DNA of 64,000 nucleotides from Amycolatopsis aidingensis (GTDB lineage Bacteria; Actinomycetota; Actinomycetes; Mycobacteriales; Pseudonocardiaceae): NCBI RefSeq assembly GCF_018885265.1, contig NZ_CP076538.1:310001-374000 (forward strand). The letters run 5' to 3'. A model generated the notes under the pieces. The model was given only the letters and a program-made list of their open reading frames with translations, searched no databases and was not told where the DNA came from. Shown here piece after piece: positions 31,879 through 41,425 of this stretch. Position 1 is the first letter of the stretch. Each line of letters begins with the position of its first letter. The translations under genes and the position numbers were made by a program.

Positions 31879-34740
31879 TCAGCTGGCCTTCTGCGGGGCC
31901 TGCTTGCCGACCTCGGTACGGGAACGCAGACCGAGCTTGCGCAGCACGCGGGTGACGTGCTGCTCCACCGTGCGCGGGGAGAGGAACAGGCCCTCGGCGA
32001 TCTCCCGGTTGGTACGGCCACAGGCCAGCATCGCGGCCACCTCGCGTTCCCTCGGCGAGAGCTGGTCACCGTAGCCGCGCCGGCCCCGGCGGGAAGGGCG
32101 CCAGGCGCCGAGTTCGCGCAGCGCGTACCGGCAGCGGCCGGCGTCCCTGGTCGCGCCGAGGCGGGAGTAGGCCTCCGCGGCCGAGCGCAGCCCGTCCACG
32201 CCGCCCTGCGCACCGGCGGCCAGCAGGCAGCAGGCCGCCTCCTCGGTGGATACCGCGGCGGGGTATGGCATGGGCAACGCCAGGTAGCCGCTGGCCGCCT
32301 CCTCGAAGGCCGCCGCCGCCCGCTTGTGCTCGGCCCTTGCCTCCAGTAACACCGCCCGCGCGGCCACCAGGCTGGTGTGCGCCAGTGGCGCGTCCCGGCC
32401 GGTGATGCCCGCGGCGAACTCCGCAACGGCGGCCTCGGCCTCGGGCAACCGCCCGGCGAGCGCATAGGCCCGTGCGGCTGGCGGGAGCAGTTCGGCCGCC
32501 CACACCCAGACCCCCTTGCGCCGGGCGAGGCGCAGGCCGTGCCCGGCGACCTCGGCCGCGCCACGGACGTCCTCACCCGCCAGCAGCACCCTGGTGAGCA
32601 TGCCCGCAGCGGAAAGCACCACCGGCAGCACGGCACCCTGCGGTTTGGTCAGCCCGCTGGCCCGCAACAGCCGCCGTGCCGCTTCGAACTCGCCCCGCAC
32701 CGCGGCGAGCGCCCCGCGCACCAGCTGGGCCTCCGCCACCACCGGCCCGACATCGGCACAACGTTGCTGGATCGACTCCGCGCGTTCGGCCAGGCCGGTC
32801 CACTCGCCGGTGAGCCAGTCCAGCCGCAGCCGCGAGCCGCCCGCGACGCTGCCTGCGAACAGCGCGCCCGCCTCCTCGGCCATCCGCACCCCACCGGCCA
32901 GCAGCTCGGCGGCCCGGTCCAGCCTGCCGATCCAGGACTGCGCGTCGGCGAGGTTGCACCACAGCCGCGCCAGCTGCACCCGCTCGCCCGCGGTGGGGGC
33001 GGTGTCCGGCATGCCCTCGAACTCCCGCCAGGCCGCGCCGTCGCCGACATGCGCCCGGCAGGCGATCCGGTCGGCCCGCAGCGCGAGCCGCAGCTCGGGG
33101 TCCGCCAGCTCCGGGAACACCGCGTCCACTTCGGACATCCAGTGTTCGTGCCAGACCAGCGGGGCCAGCCCCTCCAGCGGGATGGCGAGCAGGTTGTACC
33201 CGCGCACGGCCAGGTCCGGCCGGTCGGCCAGCTCGGCGACCGCCTGCTCCACCTCTGCCCGCGCGCGTAGCAGCCGCCCCGGCAGCCGCACCAGCAGCAG
33301 CCCGAGGTTGAGCCGGATCCGGCCCCTGGCGAGCCCGCCGAGCTCACCCCGGTCGACCACCCTGCGCAACGTCCCGATCAGCTCCGGCCGGTGCGCGCGC
33401 AGCGCGATCTCGCTGAGCCGCACCGCGAACCGTTCCACGTCCCCGGCGCCGAGCGGGCCCGCCAGCAGCTCCTGCAACACGTCCAGTGCCGCCGAGGTCT
33501 GCCCGGCCTCGATCGCTCGCTCCACCGCGGCCTCGGCGTAGTGCAGCCATTGCGGTAGGTGCCCTGCTGCCCGCGCGTGCCGGGCCAGCTGCGCCAGCGG
33601 TGGATCCGCACCCGCGCCGAGCACCTCGATCGCCTTGTTATGCAACAGCTCCCGTTCCGGCGGACTGATCGACTCGTACACCGCGGTGTGCGCGAAGTCG
33701 TGCCGGAAGCCGTAGCGGTCCTGGGTTACCTGGTGCAGCACCCCGCCGCGCACCGCGGCGGTCAGTGCGGCGCCCAGCCTGCCGGTGCGCAGTCCGCACA
33801 GGGCACCGATCGTGCCGGCGTCCGTCGGCGTGCCGAGCACCGCGGCCGCCCTGGCCAGCGTGGCCGCCGGGCCGGGCAGCGCGGCCATCCGGGCCTGCAC
33901 GGCCTCGCGCAGCGGCGCAGGCACGGGCAGTTCGGCCACCGCCCGGCCGCCCGTGCCCTCGGCCACCAGCGCTCCGGAAGCGCTCAGCGCCCGCAGGGTC
34001 TCCTCGACCACGAAAGGGATTCCTGCGGTGCGGTCGTGCAGCTTCCCGGTGAACTCTTTATCCACTGTGGATTCATTGAGGACGGTAGCGGCCAGGGCGT
34101 GCACCTCGCGCGGGTCCAGCGGGCGCAGTCGCATCCGGACGGTCGGCACGCCGACGGCGATCCGCGCCGGTGCCTCCAGCGGCCCGCCAGGGGGCAGTTC
34201 GGTGTCGGTGTAGGCCAGCAGGATGCCGAGCCGGTCCGGCGGATCGGCGAGCAGGAACCGCAGCACCTCGCGGGTGAGCGGGTCGGCCCACTGCAGGTCG
34301 TCGATGACCAGCAGGGCGCGGCCGCAGGCCGCCAGCACCTCGCGGATCGCGCGGAACTGCCGGTGTCGCTCGGCGGCGCGGTCCGGTAACGGCTCCGGGC
34401 GCGCGGGCAGCGCCTCGGCGATCTCCGGCAGTAGCGGGCGCAGGACCCCGGCCACCGAGCTCAGCGGGCCCAGTGGGTCCAGCCCGCCCGCCCGGCGCAG
34501 CGCGTCCAGCACCGGGCCGTAGGGGAAGGGGTCCCGTGCGGGCTGGCAGGCACCGAGCAGCAGGTTGTCGGCACGGAACTCGCTCAGCCGCACCAGTTCC
34601 CGTACCAGCCTGGTCTTGCCGATCCCGGCCTCACCGGCCACCAGCGCGACCGAGGGGCGCTTGCCGAGCACATCGCGGAGTATCCCCAAGTCCCGCGCGC
34701 GTCCGACGAGCGCGGCCGAGCCGTCGAGCAGGGCGACCAT
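31879..34740 (-). CDS. Large ATP-binding LuxR-family (LAL-type) regulator
   Basis: The 953-residue protein has a P-loop near its start (GEAGIGKT, 36-43), a Walker B in LLVIDDLQWAD, and a long TPR-like helical middle. A C-terminal LuxR helix-turn-helix (LSPREREVAAMLACGRTNRE, then IAEGLFLSPRTVEQHVTRVL) completes the LAL layout. LAL regulators switch on secondary-metabolite or sugar genes after binding a ligand. ATG 34740 follows AAGGAGAGCC. No biosynthetic cluster is adjacent, so its target is unknown. Confidence 0.9.
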   Translation of the reverse strand: MVALLDGSAALVGRARDLGILRDVLGKRPSVALVAGEAGIGKTRLVRELVRLSEFRADNLLLGACQPARDPFPYGPVLDALRRAGGLDPLGPLSSVAGVLRPLLPEIAEALPARPEPLPDRAAERHRQFRAIREVLAACGRALLVIDDLQWADPLTREVLRFLLADPPDRLGILLAYTDTELPPGGPLEAPARIAVGVPTVRMRLRPLDPREVHALAATVLNESTVDKEFTGKLHDRTAGIPFVVEETLRALSASGALVAEGTGGRAVAELPVPAPLREAVQARMAALPGPAATLARAAAVLGTPTDAGTIGALCGLRTGRLGAALTAAVRGGVLHQVTQDRYGFRHDFAHTAVYESISPPERELLHNKAIEVLGAGADPPLAQLARHARAAGHLPQWLHYAEAAVERAIEAGQTSAALDVLQELLAGPLGAGDVERFAVRLSEIALRAHRPELIGTLRRVVDRGELGGLARGRIRLNLGLLLVRLPGRLLRARAEVEQAVAELADRPDLAVRGYNLLAIPLEGLAPLVWHEHWMSEVDAVFPELADPELRLALRADRIACRAHVGDGAAWREFEGMPDTAPTAGERVQLARLWCNLADAQSWIGRLDRAAELLAGGVRMAEEAGALFAGSVAGGSRLRLDWLTGEWTGLAERAESIQQRCADVGPVVAEAQLVRGALAAVRGEFEAARRLLRASGLTKPQGAVLPVVLSAAGMLTRVLLAGEDVRGAAEVAGHGLRLARRKGVWVWAAELLPPAARAYALAGRLPEAEAAVAEFAAGITGRDAPLAHTSLVAARAVLLEARAEHKRAAAAFEEAASGYLALPMPYPAAVSTEEAACCLLAAGAQGGVDGLRSAAEAYSRLGATRDAGRCRYALRELGAWRPSRRGRRGYGDQLSPREREVAAMLACGRTNREIAEGLFLSPRTVEQHVTRVLRKLGLRSRTEVGKQAPQKAS

Positions 34741-34826
34741 GATGGCTCTCCTTCGGGCGCCGCGGCAGGGTACGCGGCGCTGAAGGAAGCGTAGGCAGCA
34801 GGTTAACGGGGGTAAACCGGCTGATG

Positions 34827-35951
34827 CTACTTAGGTGCTGACCCATTGGGGTGATGCCAGCGAATCCGCGGCCGCTCCGTGCCCGGCGACACCATGGCCA
34901 GCAGCCTCCGGCCTTCCCGTTCCAGTGCCCTGATGTCCTTTATGGACACTTCGCGGAACAGTTCGATCTCCAGCGTCGTCTCCCCGCGGGCGGTGCTGGT
35001 CTTCCACATGCCACAGACGAATCCGTCGACCAGGGCCGTGCCCCTGATCAGGCCGTTCTTGGTGAACACCCGGGCCCGGTCCGGCTCGCTGATGATCCGG
35101 CCGCGGTCGGCATGGGAGAGCAGCACGTTGTCGAACGGGGCGAGCAGCCGGGGCGGGGCCGGGGTCGCCGGATCCGGCCGGGGTGCGTCCGGCAGGTCCC
35201 ACAGCCGGGTTCCGCCAGGGCCGGTGAACTCGCGCAGCAGGGGGCGCAGCCGCCGCACCACCTCGCCGAGGCCGGTCAGTCCGCACCACGCCTGGATGTC
35301 CCGCACGCTCGCCGGTCCGAACGCGCCGAGGTAGCGCAGCACCATCCGCTCGATGTCGGGGCTTTCGTGCGCGCCGCGGCCGAGCCAGGCCTCGACCGTG
35401 GTGTTCACCGGACGTCCGGAGCTGCCCCACAGGCCCCGCGGTGGGAGCTGGACCAGCGGGGTGAGCGCCTGCACGGCGTTGGCCATGGCCCGCCCGTCCC
35501 GGTCCGGCCAGCGCTCCCGCAGACGCTCGCCGAGTTCGGCAGGCGTGCTGGGCTGCCGGGCCAGCACCGCGCGGCCGGCCTCGGCCAGTTCGTTCAGGTC
35601 CATGCCGCGGATCGCCGCACCCCACTGGCTGCCGCGCAGCATGCGCTCCAGCACCGGCCGCAGCAGTGGGCGTAACTCGAGGCAGTCCCGCGCGGAAACC
35701 AGATGGATGGTCCCGCGCAGCACCGTCGTGCGGACCACCTCGCGTTCGGTGACCAGGGCGTTCACCTCCGCGGGGTCGAACTCTTCGATCCGGCTGCACA
35801 GCCCGTAGAACGGCGGGTCCGGGTTCTGGGCCTGCATACCGACCAGGTGCTCGATCACCTCGATGGCGGTGTGCCGCTCCCGGCGCAGCAGCAGCTGGCG
35901 GGCGAGCAGCGCGCGGTTCAGCGCGCGCGGGCTGAGTTCCTCCGTGCTCAT
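34827..35951 (-). CDS. Winged-helix DNA-binding domain protein (HTH_42/AlkZ-like)
   Basis: The 374-residue protein starts LSPRALNRALLARQLLLRR and has HLVGMQAQNPDPPFYGLCSR, the hallmark of the HTH_42 family. The family includes the AlkZ/YcaQ crosslink-repair glycosylases. The AlkZ catalytic QxQ motif would sit in the MQAQN segment, and Q-A-Q is present here. A late LLAPFDNVLLSHADRGRI is also conserved. It could be a DNA glycosylase or a regulator. ATG 35951 is favoured over 35981; TAATGT a few bases upstream could serve as a -10 for a nearly leaderless message. Confidence 0.8.
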   Translation of the reverse strand: MSTEELSPRALNRALLARQLLLRRERHTAIEVIEHLVGMQAQNPDPPFYGLCSRIEEFDPAEVNALVTEREVVRTTVLRGTIHLVSARDCLELRPLLRPVLERMLRGSQWGAAIRGMDLNELAEAGRAVLARQPSTPAELGERLRERWPDRDGRAMANAVQALTPLVQLPPRGLWGSSGRPVNTTVEAWLGRGAHESPDIERMVLRYLGAFGPASVRDIQAWCGLTGLGEVVRRLRPLLREFTGPGGTRLWDLPDAPRPDPATPAPPRLLAPFDNVLLSHADRGRIISEPDRARVFTKNGLIRGTALVDGFVCGMWKTSTARGETTLEIELFREVSIKDIRALEREGRRLLAMVSPGTERPRIRWHHPNGSAPK

Positions 35952-36081
35952 GACCTGCACATTAGAGTGAATTCCGGTCACTTTCCGGCCTGCTGAACAG
36001 GAAGTGTCCCTCGCCCATTACCGCACTCCACTGTGAAGTGAAAGGTGCTCATGTTGAGACTTGGGTCACACGGGCGAGGGT

Positions 36082-36096
36082 TTACCGATTGGTAGG
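36082..36096 (+). promoter_or_regulatory. Shared palindrome site 3, upstream of the FabH-like gene
   Basis: TTACCGATTGGTAGG agrees at 13 of 15 positions with CTACCCATTGGTAGG of site 2. It lies 74 bases before the ketosynthase start, between it and the divergent winged-helix gene. Confidence 0.5.
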
Positions 36097-36169
36097 CCGT
36101 AGAAATACCAAGGGGGCTGGTATCGAGAGAGTTCCCCTTTCCACTCGCCGACTTGGAGGGACAATCCCG

Positions 36170-37198
36170 GTGCCGATGCAGGACGCGCGTCGCGCGGCGG
36201 TGGTGACTGGACTCGGCGGCTGGCTGCCGCCCCGGGTAGTGGACAACGCCGAACTCGAGCAGCGGTTGGACACCTCGGACGAGTGGATCCGCAACCGGAC
36301 CGGCATCCGCGAGCGGCACGTGGTCGAACCCGGACTGTCCACAGTCGACATGGCCGTGGAGGCGGGTAAGTGTGCCCTGCGGTCGGCGGGCTCCGATGTC
36401 GTGGACGCACTGGTGCTGGCCACCGCGACCCCGGACTACCTGTGCCCGGCCAGTGCCCCCGAGGTGGCCAGCAAGCTGGGGCTGGGCGGGGTGGCCGCCT
36501 TCGACGTCAACGCGGTGTGCAGTGGCTTCGTCTACGCCCTCGCCACCGCAGCCGGTCTGATCGCGGGCGGGGTGGCAGGCCGCGTGCTGGTGATCGGCTC
36601 GGACGCGTTCACCACCCTGCTGGACCCCGACGACCGCAGCACGGTGCCGATTTTCGGGGACGGAGCGGGAGCGGTGGTGCTGCGTGCGGGCACCGCCGAG
36701 GAACTCGGCGCGCTCGGCCCGTTCGACCTGCACAGCGACGGGGAGCTGACCGACCTGCTGGTGGTCCCCGCAGGCGGGGCGAAGCAACGCCGGTCGGCGG
36801 ACCCGCGGGAGCACTTCCTTGCCATGCAGGGCACCGCGGTGTTCCGCCAGGCCAGCGCCAGGATGGCGGAGTCGTCCCGCGCGGTGCTGGACCGGATGGG
36901 CTGGTCGGTCGGTGAGGTGGACCGGTTCGTCGGGCACCAGGCCAACATCCGGATCCTGAACGCGGTCGCCAAGCAGCTCGGGCTGTCCGCCGACGGTCTG
37001 GTGGTCAATGTGGACCGTACCGGCAACACCAGCGCAGCCTCGATCCCGCTGGCGCTGACCGACGCCTGCGTTGCCGGCTCGTTGCGAGCCGGAGACCGGG
37101 TGCTGGTCAGCGCGTTCGGCGCGGGCCTCACCTGGGGTTCCACCGCGCTGCACTGGCCGGACCTGCCGAAGGTGGAGTCACCCCGCGGCGGGGAGTGA
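36170..37198 (+). CDS. 3-oxoacyl-ACP synthase III (FabH-like)
   Basis: This ketosynthase III joins an acyl-CoA starter to malonyl-ACP. The catalytic residues, numbered from GTG 36170, are Cys117 in NAVCSGF, His256 in GHQANIRI and Asn286 in RTGNTSAASIP. The DEWIRNRTGIRERH block and the GDGAGAVVL turn are typical. Length (342 residues) is normal. GTG 36170 has GGAGGG at a 9-base spacing; ATG 36176 is the alternative. No acyl-carrier protein or other fatty-acid gene is nearby, so it may start a special lipid. The operator upstream is shared with the Mce locus. Confidence 0.9.
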   Translation: MPMQDARRAAVVTGLGGWLPPRVVDNAELEQRLDTSDEWIRNRTGIRERHVVEPGLSTVDMAVEAGKCALRSAGSDVVDALVLATATPDYLCPASAPEVASKLGLGGVAAFDVNAVCSGFVYALATAAGLIAGGVAGRVLVIGSDAFTTLLDPDDRSTVPIFGDGAGAVVLRAGTAEELGALGPFDLHSDGELTDLLVVPAGGAKQRRSADPREHFLAMQGTAVFRQASARMAESSRAVLDRMGWSVGEVDRFVGHQANIRILNAVAKQLGLSADGLVVNVDRTGNTSAASIPLALTDACVAGSLRAGDRVLVSAFGAGLTWGSTALHWPDLPKVESPRGGE

Positions 37199-37304
37199 CC
37201 GCCAGGACGGGTAGCCGCGGTGCCGAGGCTCGTCACGCTGCGCGGCGCGGGTCACCGGGTCGGCGGCTGTCGGGGCGGTCGGCGTGCCCGGCAGGCTGAG
37301 TCGG

Positions 37305-38849
37305 ATGAAGCCGGCTCGCCAGACGCACCTCAACCAGGCACTGATGCGGATTCCGCGGCGGGCGGAGAGCGTGGACCGCAGCACGCTCGCCGCAACGTAC
37401 GTCGCGGCCGGATCGTTCGCGGCAATGCTGCACTCCGCCGACCATCAGATCCTCTACGGGCGGCGCGGGACCGGGAAGACGCACGCCCTGCTCTACCTGA
37501 GCGATCTCGTCGAACGGGCAGGGGACGTGGCGGTATACGTCGATCTCCGTACGATCGGCGCGGCGAGCGGGCTCTATGCCGACAGCACCCAGAGCCTCTC
37601 CGTTCGTGGCACCCAGCTGCTTGTCGACACCCTCGAAGCCATCCACGAGCAGCTGCTGACCGTGCTGTTCGAGCGCGAGGTCGGTGACCAGGATCGGTTG
37701 CTCAGGGCGCTGGACGACCTGGCAGCAGCAGCCACCGCCGTCGAGGTCGTCGGCGAGGTGGAACGGGAAACCACCCGCAACGACTCGGCGGAAACCAGCG
37801 CTGGTATGACCCTGGGCACGGCCACGGGTGGCTCGGTACAGATCGAACGGCGAGCCGCGGCGAGCGCCCAGCGCAGGCTGCGCCGTACCGGTATCGAGCG
37901 CCATCACGTCGTGTTCGGCCCGCTGAGCCGCGCGCTGCACCGCGTGGCCGCCTCGCTTGGCCGAGCCCGGATATGGCTGCTGCTCGACGAATGGAGCAGC
38001 GTTCCGGTGGACTTGCAACCCCTGCTGGCCGATCTGCTGCGGCGGTGTGTGCTGCCGGCAACAGGCCTCACCGTCAAGATCGCCGCGATCGAGCGCCGCT
38101 CGACGTTCTCCGTGCGTTCCGGACCGGGGTCCTACCTCGGCATCGAGGTCGGCGCCGACGCCGCCTCCGCGGTCAGTCTCGACGACGTGCTGCTCTTCGA
38201 CCAGAAACGCACCGCGGCACGGGAGTTCTTCGGGCGGCTCTTCTTCAATCACGTCGCCGCGCTGCTGACCACCATGATCAGCGACCCACCCGCGGACGCC
38301 GATCGCCTGCTGGCCGAGGTGTTCCGCCGGGATGCCTTCGCTGAACTGGTCAGGGCGGCCGAGGGCCTGCCTCGCGACGCGATCAACATCGCGGCGCTGG
38401 CCGCGCAGCACGCCCACGACGCACCGGTAGGTGTGCCGGACGTCCGGCTCGCCGCCAGGGACTGGTACCTGCGGGACAAGCAGACCGCGTTGACCGCCAA
38501 CCATGCCGCAGGCCGGATGCTGCGGCTGCTCGTCGACGAGGTCGTCGGCCGTCGCCGCTCCCGCACGTTCCTGCTCGCCCAATCGCCGGATCTCCGCAAC
38601 GAGGTGATCGACGAGCTGCACGACGCGCGACTGCTGCATCTGCTCCGCCGCGGCATCGTCGACCGGCACCAACCGGGTGCGCTCTACGACGGTTTCGCCA
38701 TCGACTACGGCTGCTACGTGGCCCTTCTGCTGGAGGATCGAGCCGTCCGCCCCAAAGACCGGGGAACCTGGCTGAGCTCAACCGCCGGGATTCCGCCCGA
38801 GGGGTTCAACCCCGCGAAGGAGGCCGTCGACCTGACCAAACTCGGGTAG
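37305..38849 (+). CDS. ORC/CDC6-type AAA ATPase, orphan
   Basis: The 514-residue protein has a Walker A GRRGTGKTH within HQILYGRRGTGKTHALLYL and a Walker B IWLLLDEWSSVP. The sensor and helical regions continue to a C-terminal winged-helix-like part (LRNEVIDELHDARLLHLLRR). The layout resembles the ORC-CDC6 family AAA ATPases seen singly in actinobacteria. Their role is unknown; related P-loop proteins take part in DNA maintenance or phage defence. I start at ATG 37305; 37284 would add seven residues. No partner gene is adjacent. Confidence 0.7.
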   Translation: MKPARQTHLNQALMRIPRRAESVDRSTLAATYVAAGSFAAMLHSADHQILYGRRGTGKTHALLYLSDLVERAGDVAVYVDLRTIGAASGLYADSTQSLSVRGTQLLVDTLEAIHEQLLTVLFEREVGDQDRLLRALDDLAAAATAVEVVGEVERETTRNDSAETSAGMTLGTATGGSVQIERRAAASAQRRLRRTGIERHHVVFGPLSRALHRVAASLGRARIWLLLDEWSSVPVDLQPLLADLLRRCVLPATGLTVKIAAIERRSTFSVRSGPGSYLGIEVGADAASAVSLDDVLLFDQKRTAAREFFGRLFFNHVAALLTTMISDPPADADRLLAEVFRRDAFAELVRAAEGLPRDAINIAALAAQHAHDAPVGVPDVRLAARDWYLRDKQTALTANHAAGRMLRLLVDEVVGRRRSRTFLLAQSPDLRNEVIDELHDARLLHLLRRGIVDRHQPGALYDGFAIDYGCYVALLLEDRAVRPKDRGTWLSSTAGIPPEGFNPAKEAVDLTKLG

Positions 38850-38887
38850 CGTCCCGGCGCGGACCCGCTTCGCGCCGTCGCATCGGG

Positions 38888-40375
38888 TCAGGGTTCGTCG
38901 GCCCAGGTCCCGGTGGCGGACTGCCTGCCGCGCAGCTGGACGGTGGCGTGCCAGCTCCAGTGCGCACGCTCGCCCCCACCACAGGCGTCCAGTACCGCGT
39001 CGCTGGCAAGGATCCGTCCCGGCACCCGCTTGGCGTGCTCGGTGAGCCGGGCGGCCTCGTTCACCGCGTCGCCGATCACCGTGTACTCCAGCCTGCTGCT
39101 GGTGCCGAGCTGCCCGGCGAACGCGGGCCCGCAGGCCACCCCGATACCGAGGTCCAGCTCCCCGGCCGCGCGCACCGCGTCCCGGATGGCGCGGGCGGCC
39201 CGCAGCGCCGAGGTGGCCGGGTCGGACAGCCGGGTGGGCGCCCCGAAGACGCACAGCGCGGCGTCGCCCTGGAACTTGTTCACCAGGCCGCCGTGGGTGT
39301 TCACCGCGTCCACCACGCAGGAGAACAGCTGGTTCAGCTTGCGGACCAGCTCCGGCGGTGGCAGCCGGTAGGCCAGCGCGGTGGAGTCCACCACGTCCAC
39401 GAACAGCGCGGTCACCTCGCGCACGTCCCCGGACAGCGAGGCACCGTGCTCCAGCGCGTGCCGGGCCACCTCCGCGCCGACGTGCCTGCCGAACAGGTCC
39501 CGCATCCGTTCCTGCTCGCGCAGCCCGGCGACCAGTTCGTTGACCGAGTTCTGCAGCATGCCGATCTCGCTGGCGTCGTCCACCGGCACCGAGACGTCCA
39601 TCCGCCCGCGTGCGATCTCGTCCAGCGCGGTGCGCAGCCGGTGCAGCGGTGCGGCCACCGCCTTGGCCAGCAGTCCGGTGGCCATCGCGCCCACCACCAG
39701 CCCGATCGCGCCGAGCAGCAGCAGGCTGGTGGTCGGGTCGTCCGTGCCGAGATAGGGCGGGGCGGCCAGCAACAGCACGCCCAGCAGCGGCACCCCGCTG
39801 GCCAGCATCCAGGTCAGCACCAGCCGGGTGAGCACCGTGGTGGGCAGGTTCCCGGTGGGCGGCGCGACGTCCAGCGCCAAGGTCATCACCGGCCGGGCCA
39901 CCCATTCGGCGGCAAGGTAGGTGAGCCCCACGGTGGTCAGCCCGCCGAGCGCGATAGTGAGGGTGACCCCGCCTGCGTCCCAGCCACTGCCGAGCACGGC
40001 GGTGAGGATCCCCAGCCCGGCGGCGCCGATGGACCACAGGGTCCCGCTGACCAGCGCGAGATCCACCGGTAACCGCAGCGCCCTGCGTGCCTCCTCCGGC
40101 GAGGGCGGGCGGCCGAACAGGAACCAGATGGCGGTGCGGCGCTGCAGCACCCCCGTCCACACCGTGCCTGCCAGCAGGGACAGTGCTACATAGCCCGCCG
40201 AGCAGACGACCAGGGTCCAGTCGTTGCCGCCGACCCCGCTGGGGATGCCCTGCAGGGCCAGCAGCAGGAACACCACCCCGGCACCGCAGATGCTCGCGCC
40301 GAAGCCCAGCGCGGCGAAGCCCAGGCTGGTGCGCAGTACGGTCCGGAACCGCCCGGAAAGCCGTGCCCTGGTCAC
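38888..40375 (-). CDS. Membrane adenylate cyclase with HAMP domain
   Basis: Six membrane segments in the first 250 residues lead to a HAMP domain (KAVAAPLHRLRTALDEIARG) and a class III cyclase domain with LFVDVVDSTALA, NKFQGDAALCVFGAP and LEYTVIGDAVNEAARL. The two metal-binding Asp residues and the transition-state Asn/Arg pair are present, so it should make cAMP. This layout matches mycobacterial Rv1318c/Rv3645-type enzymes. GTG 40375 starts a 495-residue product; the open frame upstream overlaps the ligase and is not counted. It lies 29 bases after the ligase gene. Confidence 0.88.
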   Translation of the reverse strand: MTRARLSGRFRTVLRTSLGFAALGFGASICGAGVVFLLLALQGIPSGVGGNDWTLVVCSAGYVALSLLAGTVWTGVLQRRTAIWFLFGRPPSPEEARRALRLPVDLALVSGTLWSIGAAGLGILTAVLGSGWDAGGVTLTIALGGLTTVGLTYLAAEWVARPVMTLALDVAPPTGNLPTTVLTRLVLTWMLASGVPLLGVLLLAAPPYLGTDDPTTSLLLLGAIGLVVGAMATGLLAKAVAAPLHRLRTALDEIARGRMDVSVPVDDASEIGMLQNSVNELVAGLREQERMRDLFGRHVGAEVARHALEHGASLSGDVREVTALFVDVVDSTALAYRLPPPELVRKLNQLFSCVVDAVNTHGGLVNKFQGDAALCVFGAPTRLSDPATSALRAARAIRDAVRAAGELDLGIGVACGPAFAGQLGTSSRLEYTVIGDAVNEAARLTEHAKRVPGRILASDAVLDACGGGERAHWSWHATVQLRGRQSATGTWADEP

Positions 40376-40404
40376 GTCATGATCGTAGGGCCCGTAAGCC
40401 CCGC

Positions 40405-41343
40405 TCAGGCCTCGCGGACCACCTCGGTCGCGCGCTTGTCCTCGCGCAGCCCGGTGTAGCGGGGGTGCCGCAGCCTGCCGTCCTCGGTCCACTCGGTGAA
40501 CCCCACCTGCACCACCAGCTCCGGTCGCACCCAGTGGCCGCGTTCGCCGACCGGCTCGCCGAACGGCGACTCCTGCTGCCGCAGGTCCTCCAGCCGGGCC
40601 CGCAGGCTGCGCAGGGTGCTGGTGTCGTAGCCGGTGCCCACCTTGCCCGCGTAGCGCAGCCGGTCGCCCTCGTAGTAGCCGAGCAGCAAGGCGCCGAAAC
40701 CCACCCGCGAGCCTGCCGGTTCGGTGAACCCGCCGACCACGAACTCCTGGTCGGCCACGCATTTGAACTTCAGCCAGTCGCGGGAACGGCCGCCCTGGTA
40801 CGGCGAGTCCGCCCGCTTGGCGATCACACCCTCCCAGCCGGAGGCGCAGGCCTTCCGGTAGTAGGCCTCGCCGTCGCCGTTGCGGTGCTCGGAAAGGCGC
40901 AGCGGGTCGGTGAACTCGAAGGCGTCCCGCAGCAGTTGCTTGCGCTGGCGCAGCGGCAGCGGGGAGGCGTCGTGCCCGTCGAAGGCCAGCAGGTCGAACA
41001 GGTAGTAGTACACCCGCACCCCGGTGGCCTCGATGCGCACCGGTTCGGTGAGGTGGATCCGCTGCTGTAGCCGGGCGAAGCTGGTCTGCTCCCCTTCGAA
41101 GGCGACGATCTCCCCGTCGGCGATGAACCGGGGGCCACCATGCGCGGCCAGCGCGTCCACGATCTCCGGGTAGCTCGCCTCGATCGGCTTGTGGTTGCGG
41201 GACCACAGCCGCGGGGTTCCGCCGTCCCGCGCGCAGATCGCCCGCACCCCGTCCAGCTTGCGCTCGAAGATCCAGTTCTCGTCGGAGAAGCGATCACCGG
41301 TCAGCGTCGCCAGCATCGGCTGCCGCCAACCGGGATCGCTCAT
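40405..41343 (-). CDS. ATP-dependent DNA ligase (LigD-ligase-domain type)
   Basis: The enzyme seals nicks, joining DNA ends through a lysine-AMP step. Motif I is ERKLDGVRA with Lys29, motif III/IIIa YYYLFDLLAFDG, motif IV WEGVIAKR and motif V RDWLKFKC. An OB-fold domain follows (FVVGGFTEPAGSRVGFGALL). At 312 residues it is a stand-alone version of the LigD ligase module, as used in bacterial end joining. No Ku or LigD polymerase gene is in this window. ATG 41343 is chosen; GAGGAG lies 9 bases upstream. Confidence 0.9.
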   Translation of the reverse strand: MSDPGWRQPMLATLTGDRFSDENWIFERKLDGVRAICARDGGTPRLWSRNHKPIEASYPEIVDALAAHGGPRFIADGEIVAFEGEQTSFARLQQRIHLTEPVRIEATGVRVYYYLFDLLAFDGHDASPLPLRQRKQLLRDAFEFTDPLRLSEHRNGDGEAYYRKACASGWEGVIAKRADSPYQGGRSRDWLKFKCVADQEFVVGGFTEPAGSRVGFGALLLGYYEGDRLRYAGKVGTGYDTSTLRSLRARLEDLRQQESPFGEPVGERGHWVRPELVVQVGFTEWTEDGRLRHPRYTGLREDKRATEVVREA

Positions 41344-41425
41344 GCTCCAGCTCCTCACTCGTTCTACCAGCAAGTATGTACCCGCTGATGATCGAGGCGA
41401 AACGATCTCTTTCCGCGTGCCCGGC

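Noticed and set aside
38888..41206. A 772-codon minus-strand frame joining the cyclase with ligase DNA
   Set aside because: The upper part is out of frame with the real ligase and has no homology; the cyclase begins at GTG 40375.
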